Shown: piece by piece, positions 1 to 7,041 of the stretch | How positions within the stretch are numbered: the stretch's first letter is position 1 | Layout: each line of letters opens with the position of its first letter | Origin: [Leptolyngbya] sp. PCC 7376 | GTDB lineage: Bacteria; Cyanobacteriota; Cyanobacteriia; Cyanobacteriales; MRBY01 | Length of the DNA: 64,000 nt | Reading direction: 5' to 3' | NCBI RefSeq assembly: GCF_000316605.1 | Contig: NC_019683.1 | Span: 1,534,036-1,598,035, forward strand | Made by a program: the position numbers and the translations under genes | Notes under the pieces: model-generated | What the model was told of the DNA's origin: nothing | The model's database searches: none | What the model saw: the letters and a program-made list of their open reading frames with translations, nothing else

Positions 1-220
1 CTGAAAAGATAGCAATTTCATGAATTATAAAGTCCACAGAAATATAGCAAAAGCAACCTAATTATCTCATAGGACTACTTTCAGATATCGTTGCTAAGGA
101 ACTGAATAATGGGTTCTTCGTACTTGTAAAAACTTGTATTCGATGATTGGGCGATCGCCGCAACTCTTGATCCAGCGACTAAATTTAAAGAGAGAACTTA
201 AATGAGAGCGTGACGGAGCT

Positions 221-1660
221 GTGAAATCTGAAGAGATTTATCAACTGGCCCAACAAGGGAATCCAAGGGCGATCGCCGAAATTCTGAAGGCTGAACTTCG
301 CAATCAAGGTATTCGGGTGATGGTCAAGATGCCAGCGGAAAAACATCTCAAGATTATTTTTGAAGGTGCCATAACTCCAGACCAACAAAAAATCGAAGCG
401 CAACTACAATCTTTGCAATCCTATTGGCAAAAGCATTTAACTTTGACGATTACAGCCGTTGGATGTCGATTTGGAGAACTAGAGCCGGATTGGGAATGGA
501 CGATCGCCAAAGGATTACTTTCATCAGAGGAACGCCAACAATCTTCCGCAGACATCGCAAAAATCAAAAAATCGCCTGAAGCTAAACAGCAGCGTACAGA
601 TTTAGCGAGGCAACTACAAAAAATTTTGGCACCGCATCTCTGGCATAGTCAGATCACCCAAACCAGTAATGCCTTGGTGATTAAACTCAATGTCATAGAA
701 ACTGTTGACCGTCACCACTGCCGTCAGGTTATCCAAACCTCTGTTCAATCCTTGAATGCTGACGAGATTCGTAAGGTTTATCTCAACGTCTATCATCGCC
801 AACAACAAAAATATCTCTGGAAAGAAGTCTTTGCACCTCAAGATGCTTTCAATGCAAATATTGCCATCGCTCGCTCACCTCAAAAACAATGGCGATCGCC
901 CACTAAAGAAACCATTCAGGCGATCGCCATTGGGTTAGGCATAGGTGTTGCAATCTTTGTGATTCCCTTCAGCCGGTTCATCTTGAATACTTTTTTGACC
1001 TTTGTGCATGAGTTGGGACATGCAGTAGCATTTTGGGCATTTGGCTATCCTGCAGTACCGAGCTTCGATTTTATTTTTGGTGGAGGTATCACCCTCGCCC
1101 TCAATCAAGTCGGCATCCTCGTCGCAGTAGTTTATATCTTGCTGGGATACATTGCTTTCCTCTATCGGCGCAATTCACGCACATTAATTCTGTTGGGCGG
1201 TTTAGCAGTGCTGCATCTTCTCTGTTTAATCAGTCCTTGGCATCAAGCAGCTATCACCATGATGGGTCATGTCGCCGAGATTTTGGCGGTCTTCATTTGT
1301 GGCTATTTCGCCCTCGGTAGATATTTTTGCTATGTTGGCGGCGAACAAACAATGTATGCAATGTTGTCCGGATTTAGTTTCCTCGAAAATTGCTCATTCT
1401 TCGGCAAGCTTATGTTTAGCGACACCTTTCGGATTACCTACCGTGTCGGCAAAGGCGGCTTACTCGACAATGACTTGGTTCTACTGTCTAATGTCCATTT
1501 TCCCCTTGGATTAGAAGGAACTGCCTCTCTCTTTTTTCTCTGCACCATAGCCATGCCCATTTTGGCTTGGTGCACATTCCGTTATGAACCCTTATGGATA
1601 AGAGGTTTTTATAATCTGTGTCAGCGATATCCAGAATCAGATTTGCCTACATCACGGTAG
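221..1660 (+). CDS. Membrane protein with M50-like HELGH zinc-metalloprotease motif
   Basis: This is a 479-residue protein starting with GTG, chosen because GGAG lies 4 bases upstream and the nearby ATG at 202 runs straight into a stop. Residues 1 to about 215 are soluble and hydrophilic. A run of membrane segments follows from about residue 234. The motif HELGH (residues 263-267) sits just after the first segment, followed by a G-rich hydrophobic stretch, as in site-2-protease (M50) enzymes, where the two His and the Glu bind zinc and activate water. A peptidase acting inside or at the membrane is therefore inferred; the substrate is unknown. I did not locate the third zinc ligand with confidence, so it could be a non-peptidase relative. 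It stands alone, with convergent STAS genes downstream. Confidence 0.7.
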   Translation: MKSEEIYQLAQQGNPRAIAEILKAELRNQGIRVMVKMPAEKHLKIIFEGAITPDQQKIEAQLQSLQSYWQKHLTLTITAVGCRFGELEPDWEWTIAKGLLSSEERQQSSADIAKIKKSPEAKQQRTDLARQLQKILAPHLWHSQITQTSNALVIKLNVIETVDRHHCRQVIQTSVQSLNADEIRKVYLNVYHRQQQKYLWKEVFAPQDAFNANIAIARSPQKQWRSPTKETIQAIAIGLGIGVAIFVIPFSRFILNTFLTFVHELGHAVAFWAFGYPAVPSFDFIFGGGITLALNQVGILVAVVYILLGYIAFLYRRNSRTLILLGGLAVLHLLCLISPWHQAAITMMGHVAEILAVFICGYFALGRYFCYVGGEQTMYAMLSGFSFLENCSFFGKLMFSDTFRITYRVGKGGLLDNDLVLLSNVHFPLGLEGTASLFFLCTIAMPILAWCTFRYEPLWIRGFYNLCQRYPESDLPTSR

Positions 1661-1739
1661 AAGGAATTTTTCTGAGAGATTTTTAATGTCATTCAATCGG
1701 GCGATCGCCATAACCGACCCATTACAAAATAATGAGGCT

Positions 1740-2060
1740 TTAGCCTTGAGCGTGCTCTAAAAACTCTTCTTGTGAGCTGAAAATCTCGAAAATACTATCC
1801 ATATTGGTTAGCTCAAACAGCATCTTAATTTGCTGATTGACGCTGCAGAGATACATTTTGCAGCCATGCGCTCGCACTGTTTTGAGGAGTAGTACTAGAG
1901 AGCCAAGACCAGCACTGTCCATAAACGTAATCCCTGAGAAATCCAGGAGGATTCGCTTTGCTCCTTCATCGGTCACGCTCTTGAGCAAATCATCTCGAAA
2001 CTCTAGAACCTTAATGTTGTCAAAGATTCCAGTCGGGTGAAATGTTTTAAGTTGATCCAT
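1740..2060 (-). CDS. STAS-domain protein (anti-sigma factor antagonist type)
   Basis: A 106-residue protein that is essentially one STAS domain. The hallmark FMDSAGLG (residues 46-53) places Ser49 at the position phosphorylated in SpoIIAA-type anti-anti-sigma factors. Such proteins are switched by a serine kinase (RsbW/SpoIIAB type) and a PP2C phosphatase to release a partner. No kinase or phosphatase gene is nearby, so the partner is unknown. It lies 20 bp downstream of a second STAS gene on the same strand, most likely cotranscribed, and the two are clear paralogues (both carry LYLCSxNxQxxMLFELTxMD). Tandem duplication with separate partners is the simplest reading. Confidence 0.85.
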   Translation of the reverse strand: MDQLKTFHPTGIFDNIKVLEFRDDLLKSVTDEGAKRILLDFSGITFMDSAGLGSLVLLLKTVRAHGCKMYLCSVNQQIKMLFELTNMDSIFEIFSSQEEFLEHAQG

Positions 2061-2080
2061 AGCCTTGCGGAGTCAAAAAA

Positions 2081-2407
2081 TTAACCAAGGGGGTCTAAGT
2101 ATTGACGCTTAAATTCTTCTTGATCCGTAAAAATGTCAAAAATTTGATCCATACTCGTTAACTCAAACAGCATTTGTAACTGGTGGTTAAGGGAGCAGAG
2201 GTAGAGCTGAGATCCCGCATTGCGAACTTCTTTACGGGCGAGCACCAAAGCCCCAAGACCTGAGCTATCCATAAATGTCACTTGACTAAAGTCTACCAAC
2301 ACCATCGAGGCTTGTTTGGCTCCTTCAATGATTTGGCGGCGAAAGCTTACAGCTTTGTTGTTATCCAAAATATCGGCTGGCTTAACTACAGTGACATTCG
2401 GAGACAT
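2081..2407 (-). CDS. STAS-domain protein (anti-sigma factor antagonist type), first of pair
   Basis: A 108-residue STAS protein, first gene of a leftward two-gene unit. It has FMDSSGLG at residues 45-52, so Ser48 is the predicted phosphorylation site. Its C-terminal half matches the neighbouring 106-residue paralogue closely, while the N-terminus differs (VTVVKPADILDNN against LKTFHPTGIFDNI). The domain is known to regulate partner-switching modules. Here the output (sigma factor, cyclase or transporter) cannot be told from the sequence. The gene diverges from the dehydrogenase-like gene starting at 2479; the 71-bp gap must hold both promoters. Confidence 0.85.
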   Translation of the reverse strand: MSPNVTVVKPADILDNNKAVSFRRQIIEGAKQASMVLVDFSQVTFMDSSGLGALVLARKEVRNAGSQLYLCSLNHQLQMLFELTSMDQIFDIFTDQEEFKRQYLDPLG

Positions 2408-2478
2408 AAAGTGCTAGGTAAGAGTTGATGCGCTAACTTTTTAACGATACCAAAACTTGGGCAACTCAGGGCGGTGTA

Positions 2479-3585
2479 ATGGTACAAAAAATCTTAATCT
2501 TGGGCGGAACTGGACAGATTGGTCAGCGAGTTGCAGCTGATCTTGCCAAACAAGGTTCGGTGTCTATTACGGTGACAGGGAGACGTGCAGGGTCTGACCC
2601 TCTCTCTACCTCTACACCAAAGGTTGGATTTTTACAGCTTGATCTAGGTTGGCAAGGGAAGTTACGACAGGCGATCGCCGACCATGACCTTGTGATTCAC
2701 TGTGCGGGGCCATTCCATCGGCGTGATGGACGAGTATTGCGAGCATGCATTGCTGAGCGTACAAACTATATTGATGTGAGCGACCATCGTTGTCTCTACG
2801 AAAAGATAAAACCTCTATGCGCAGAGGCTAAAGCGGCAGGGATTACAGCGATTTGTAATGTGGGTGTGTTTCCGGGTATTTCCAATAGCATGGTGCGCTT
2901 TGGGGTCGAGCAGTTAGATAAATCGGAAAAGATCGAATTGTATTACGGTGTAGCAGGTTCTGGAGGCGCTGGCGAAACGGTAATGACCACGACCTTCTTG
3001 GGCTTATTGGAACCTTTTTCTGTGTGGCAGGATGGCCAATGGATGAAGAAACAACCTTATTCCGAGCCCCAGCAAATCGATTTCCCAGTTCCTATTAGCA
3101 AAGCGACTGTTTATTGGTTTGATGTGGCGGAAACTTTTACGTTTGCAGAATCTTTCCCTGTTAAAACGGTCATTACAAAGTTCGGGTCTATCCCGCATAT
3201 TTATAATCAGCTCACACGCACCATGACGCTTTTGCCCTCTGGTCTGCTCAAAAATTCTAGGGTGATCAAAAGTTTATCGAAAATTAGTTATGGCATGACG
3301 CAAGTGAGCGATCGCCTTACTGGTGTAGGAGTGGCCATGCGAGCGATTGTCACAGGAGTAAAAGATGGTAAACCGACACAAGTGACTATTGATATGGTGC
3401 ATGAGCATACGGCGATCGCCGCAGGACAGGGCGTTGGCTTAGTCGCAGAATTACTACTCACTCAGCGACTCAGTAAAAAAGGCTTATATCCAGTCGAACA
3501 AATTATTCCCAGCGATTTATTTCTGGAATTGGCGACAAAGCGAGATATTCAAATTTTTATAAAATCTCAACAGATCTCCAACTAA
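2479..3585 (+). CDS. Saccharopine dehydrogenase-like NAD(P)-binding oxidoreductase
   Basis: A 368-residue protein with an N-terminal Rossmann fold: ILILGGTGQIGQRVAADL (residues 5-22) is a GGxGxxG dinucleotide-binding loop. It is followed by VIHCAGPF, which is typical of the saccharopine-dehydrogenase-like (Sacchrp_dh_NADP) superfamily. That family contains lysine-pathway enzymes, carboxynorspermidine synthases and many uncharacterised trans-acting enoyl-reductase-like proteins. The C-terminal half carries no motif I can assign to a substrate. Its stop codon overlaps the stop codon of the convergent alpha/beta-hydrolase gene by 3 bases (3583-3585 against 3582-3584). The family call is firm, the reaction is not. 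Confidence 0.75.
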   Translation: MVQKILILGGTGQIGQRVAADLAKQGSVSITVTGRRAGSDPLSTSTPKVGFLQLDLGWQGKLRQAIADHDLVIHCAGPFHRRDGRVLRACIAERTNYIDVSDHRCLYEKIKPLCAEAKAAGITAICNVGVFPGISNSMVRFGVEQLDKSEKIELYYGVAGSGGAGETVMTTTFLGLLEPFSVWQDGQWMKKQPYSEPQQIDFPVPISKATVYWFDVAETFTFAESFPVKTVITKFGSIPHIYNQLTRTMTLLPSGLLKNSRVIKSLSKISYGMTQVSDRLTGVGVAMRAIVTGVKDGKPTQVTIDMVHEHTAIAAGQGVGLVAELLLTQRLSKKGLYPVEQIIPSDLFLELATKRDIQIFIKSQQISN

Positions 3586-4331
3586 GCAGAGATTGAGAAA
3601 AAGTCATAAACTTCTTGCTGTGCAACGAATTTAGCTGTTGCCTCAGCTGTTTTTTGAGGATAAAAATAATGGAAAAAGTAGCGACCTTCAGGACATTGCC
3701 AAAAATGATCTGTTTGCTTCATCCAAGGTCGCCAATCTTTTTGTAATTTAGGATCGATAATGACATCATCTTCGCTACAGCAAACCATTAGCGGGACAGT
3801 TATCCCCTTCGGCGTTAATCTCAGGGTTTGATACAGCGTATGCAAAGACAGAGCTGTCTGTAGATCCTGCTCTAAAAGATTGATGAGATTCAGAACCGTG
3901 TCATTACTCTGTATCCCAAACAAGTTGTAAACGGTCTGCTTTAAAAGGACTGTACGCGGACAAGGTAGTAGCCTGAGTTGAGCATAGTAATGGGCTTGCC
4001 AGTCAATAGCTGGGTATGCGCCAACAGAAAATAGTGTTAGGGACTTAATTTTTTTCGGGTAGTTATAAGCGTATAACAGAGCAAGTAAGCCACCTGTACC
4101 ATGGCCCATGAGATGAAGTGGGCGATCGCTTTGACTTAAGTATTCATGGAGAAGCTGAATCGTATTATCAAGGGAAGCTCCTTCATCAAGAGATTGAGTA
4201 TAATCCCACGTTGCAACTTTATAAGACTTCGATAATTCTCTTAAAAAAGGCTGATTAAAAACTTTTAATGCTGGACTTACATTAATCCACAAAATATCTA
4301 CTGCATCCAACAAAGAGAATTTGTCCATCAT
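3582..4331 (-). CDS. Alpha/beta-hydrolase-fold protein downstream of isiB, IsiC-like, nucleophile Ser replaced
   Basis: A 249-residue alpha/beta-hydrolase-fold protein, third in the leftward isiA-isiB cluster. The nucleophile elbow reads LMGHGTGG (residues 74-81): in active members this is GxSxG, so Gly78 stands where the Ser should be. A possible acid (SEDDVIIDP) and a late His (GRYFFHYF) remain. From memory, some cyanobacteria have an iron-regulated isiC gene after isiAB encoding a hydrolase-fold protein; position and fold agree, but the assignment is inference. A hairpin with a T-rich tail lies between isiB and this gene, so expression is probably by read-through. If the missing Ser is real, a binding or scaffolding role is more likely than hydrolysis. 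Confidence 0.7.
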   Translation of the reverse strand: MMDKFSLLDAVDILWINVSPALKVFNQPFLRELSKSYKVATWDYTQSLDEGASLDNTIQLLHEYLSQSDRPLHLMGHGTGGLLALLYAYNYPKKIKSLTLFSVGAYPAIDWQAHYYAQLRLLPCPRTVLLKQTVYNLFGIQSNDTVLNLINLLEQDLQTALSLHTLYQTLRLTPKGITVPLMVCCSEDDVIIDPKLQKDWRPWMKQTDHFWQCPEGRYFFHYFYPQKTAEATAKFVAQQEVYDFFSISA

Positions 4332-4457
4332 TAAAAATAAACCTTAAATTGATTTTGTCTATCTGAATTGTCTACTTCTTTTAAAATCAACTTCTAAAAA
4401 ACTAGATTGCTGAAAAAGATTGAGGTGAAAAATCTAAACCTAGTAAAGACAGTTACT

Positions 4458-4491
4458 AAAAAAAGAAATGAGGAGTCAGTATCGCGACTCC
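4458..4491 (-). terminator. Hairpin terminator/attenuator after isiB
   Basis: Read leftward, GGAGTC (4486-4491) pairs with GACTCC (4472-4477) around an 8-base loop. A seven-T run (4458-4464) follows after a 7-base spacer. It starts about 25 bp after the isiB stop and precedes the isiC-like gene by about 130 bp. The spacer makes it a weaker terminator than the one after isiA. Confidence 0.55.
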
Positions 4492-4515
4492 CCACACATG
4501 AGGAAAATTTAAACT

Positions 4516-5028
4516 TTAAAGGCCAAATGCTGGCTTGATTTGAGCGACCCATGCAGAGATACGATCAGCTGTCATTTCGGATTGATTATCTTCATCCAGA
4601 GCAAGGCCAACGAACTTACCACCGCGATCCGCTTTTGATGCAGTGTGCTCATATCCATCAGTAGACCATTGGCCAACTGTTTTACCACCAAGGCCAGAAA
4701 TTTTCTCTTCTAGCATCCCCATGGCATCTTGGAAATTGTCGCCATAACCGATCTGATCACCAGCGCCAAAATAGGCGACTGTTTTACCGCTAAAATCAAC
4801 ATCATCAAGATCTTCATATAGTCCGCCCCAATCGGATTGCAGCTCTCCGATATCCCATGTGGGACAACCAATAATTAAATATTCATAGTTACTGAGATCG
4901 CTAGCATCGATGTCAGCTGCATCAAAAAGATCAACAACACTTTCGCCACCAAGTTCTGTGCGAATCGTTTCTGCAATCTCTTCAGTATTGCCTGTTTGAG
5001 TACCAAAAAATAGACCAATTTTTGCCAT
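4516..5028 (-). CDS. isiB: Flavodoxin IsiB
   Basis: A 170-residue long-chain flavodoxin. The FMN-phosphate loop is FGTQTGNTEEIAETI (residues 8-22), the first isoalloxazine-stacking region is GCPTWDIGEL with Trp58, and the second loop is GAGDQIGYGDNF. It carries electrons from photosystem I to FNR in place of ferredoxin when iron is scarce, in the cytoplasm at the thylakoid surface. Length and motifs match the cyanobacterial family. It lies 220 bp downstream of isiA, separated by a strong terminator-like hairpin. Iron-starvation induction through the isiA promoter with read-through is established for other cyanobacteria and inferred here. Confidence 0.97.
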   Translation of the reverse strand: MAKIGLFFGTQTGNTEEIAETIRTELGGESVVDLFDAADIDASDLSNYEYLIIGCPTWDIGELQSDWGGLYEDLDDVDFSGKTVAYFGAGDQIGYGDNFQDAMGMLEEKISGLGGKTVGQWSTDGYEHTASKADRGGKFVGLALDEDNQSEMTADRISAWVAQIKPAFGL

Positions 5029-5148
5029 GATAAATTCCGTTGAAGTGAATGTAAATTAAGAGGAAAACAAATCGGCATCTCTAATCAAAAGATTTTCAAA
5101 GAGGGATACAAATCTTTCGATGTCAGATTTGTATATCGAGAAAAGAAG

Positions 5149-5181
5149 AAAAAAAGGGTTCCAAATCACTGGAAGGAACCC
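5149..5181 (-). terminator. Rho-independent terminator-like hairpin between isiA and isiB
   Basis: On the minus strand GGGTTCC (5175-5181) and GGAACCC (5156-5162) form a perfect 7-bp stem with a 12-base loop. They are followed at once by seven T and a pyrimidine-rich tail (5141-5155). It stands 68 bp after the isiA stop and 120 bp before the isiB start. It should end most transcripts after isiA and pass a minority into isiB. Confidence 0.85.
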
Positions 5182-5248
5182 GATTATCGTTGAGAGGAAA
5201 AACTTTCTTGTAAGAGTAACAACCAATGTCTAAGTCAATGTCTAAAAC

Positions 5249-6274
5249 TTAAGCATCAATCGTAGAGAGGGCTTTCTCTACACGACGGAAATCAAAACCC
5301 ATTGCCCTGAGAGCATGCCATAGGTGACCTTGTAGGAAGAAGAAGGCAAAGAAGAAGTGCATATTTGCTAGCCATGCCCGTGAAGTATGGTGATTTAATC
5401 CCAGGTCGACAGTGTCGGTGAAATAAGGAACAATGCTTAATTTCACATCAAGGACTGGCCCATAAAATTCAACGGGATAAGCTGCTGTATTAACTGCACA
5501 GAAGTACGCCGCAACGAAACCAGCAAGAGCGATACCACCGAGAGAATAGGACAAAATTGCCTCGCCAGAAAAAAGGAGTACTTTTTTCGCCCAGCTGAGT
5601 GGGGGGACAATAATGTGCCAGATTCCACCACCAATGAGGAGAGCGCCAACATAGATATGTCCACCAACGATATCTTCGAGGTTATCTACGGTTGCAAAGT
5701 GAGTTTGGTAACCGTAAATGCTTGCAGGGTTTAGTGTTGGTTCGGTGACAATTCGCACAGTTTCGGTTGCAGCGTCATACAACCCACCGAAATACATTGC
5801 TTTTGCAACGAGAAGAAGTGCTCCTAGTCCTAATAAGAGCAAGTGATGGCCTAGGATCATGCCCAATTGTTTTGGCTCTTCCCACTCGAAATGGAATTTT
5901 TTTGCAGTTCCATCTGTGATCTTGAGATCTTCTGGTGCTTTGAGAGTGTGGAAAAGTCCACCTGCACCGAGTACGGCAGAAGAAATAAGGTGTATTGCTC
6001 CGATAACAAAATAGGGATAGGTGTTAATTGCCCCATCTTGACCGACGCCCAAACCTAGTGTGGCTAGGTGTGGTAACAAAATGAGATTTTGCTCACCCAT
6101 TGCAATAGTTGGGTCGAAGGAAGAAATCTCAAAGAGTGTAAAGGCTCCTGCCCAAAACACGATAAGCGCAGTGTGAGCGACGTGTGCCCCAATAAATTTG
6201 CCAGACAAATCTACGAACCGGGCATTGCCTGCCCACCAATCGTATTTAACGCCTGGATTGTCATAAGTCTGCAT
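5249..6274 (-). CDS. isiA: Iron-stress chlorophyll-binding protein IsiA (CP43')
   Basis: A 341-residue six-helix chlorophyll a-binding antenna protein, homologous to PSII CP43 but without its large lumenal loop. The start [20 protein letters not shown], the histidines in membrane segments ([47 protein letters not shown]) and the full length all fit IsiA. Under iron limitation it forms rings around photosystem I and also dissipates excess energy. It is first in a leftward cluster followed by isiB and an isiC-like gene. In other cyanobacteria Fur represses it and the antisense RNA IsrR limits it. Whether an IsrR equivalent lies opposite this gene cannot be judged by eye. Confidence 0.97.
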   Translation of the reverse strand: MQTYDNPGVKYDWWAGNARFVDLSGKFIGAHVAHTALIVFWAGAFTLFEISSFDPTIAMGEQNLILLPHLATLGLGVGQDGAINTYPYFVIGAIHLISSAVLGAGGLFHTLKAPEDLKITDGTAKKFHFEWEEPKQLGMILGHHLLLLGLGALLLVAKAMYFGGLYDAATETVRIVTEPTLNPASIYGYQTHFATVDNLEDIVGGHIYVGALLIGGGIWHIIVPPLSWAKKVLLFSGEAILSYSLGGIALAGFVAAYFCAVNTAAYPVEFYGPVLDVKLSIVPYFTDTVDLGLNHHTSRAWLANMHFFFAFFFLQGHLWHALRAMGFDFRRVEKALSTIDA

Positions 6275-6673
6275 AGTTATAAGCTCACGAGTAAAACTCG
6301 ATGCTAAATATTTTATTGATTATCTTTTGCAATAATCTTTCTGGAGCTATTCTACAAAGATTCGCAATAAGATCAAGTTAAGTTATGTAAACAAAGAGAT
6401 TCTAGGAGAGAAGGCTTTGACTGAAAGTCTTGGTTTGTATCGTTTAGAAAGGGCTTCGAGTATTTTGATTCTTGCTCTACACGTATCTATAGAGATGCTG
6501 TTTGAGCTATTTTTAGCTTTTGGGAGACAATAATTGAGAAATATTCTTGCTTTTGGGTCTTGTGAAATTAGAATGCTATTGCTTTAGTGATTTGATGAGA
6601 GGTTTGGGTCTATATGAGGAGGGATGTTGGAGATTGGGCGATCGCCTAATCGAGATAGTTCGCGGCGTCAGCA
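6275..6673 (-). promoter_or_regulatory. isiA upstream region with a candidate Fur-like inverted repeat
   Basis: This is the 5' region of isiA and has no gene. The only structured element I see is GATTAT (6318-6323) and ATAATC (6332-6337) in inverted orientation, 8 bases apart, about 44-57 bp upstream of the isiA start. AT-rich inverted repeats of this kind resemble Fur boxes, but this one does not match the 19-bp consensus well. The rest, up to the transposon scar, holds a HIP1 octamer and nothing else I can name. Confidence 0.3.
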
Positions 6674-6842
6674 ACAAGCAACATAGCGTTGGATATTGAA
6701 AAAAAATGAGCAACCAATAATTCTAAAGGAGAAACTCGCTAGGTCGAACATCTTCGTAGCGTAGGATATTCAAGTTTTCCGGCAGAGTCGGTAGGGTTTC
6801 TTTCGAGGGCGACGCAATCAGCACACCTCGATCGTCATACAT

Positions 6843-6881
6843 GGGATAATGCAAGCGTAGCTGCAACGAAGTGCCATAAGC
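6843..6881 (+). repeat. Tn3-family left terminal inverted repeat
   Basis: A 39-bp sequence starting GGGATAATGCAAGCGTAG and ending GTGCCATAAGC. It matches the reverse complement of 10109-10147 at 37 of 39 positions, differing at positions 4 and 22. TACAT lies immediately outside. Confidence 0.93.
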
Positions 6882-7041
6882 ATGGTGCAAGCTTTCACAT
6901 GCAGCAAATAGGGTGTATTTCCATAAGTTAAACTTATGTCTCCAAAGATGGTTTTTTCCGTCTCAGAGATGCAAAAGAGATGGTCACAAAAATCTAGTCA
7001 TCAGCTTGCAATATCCTCAATCAGCAATCGTTCAGTCATGA

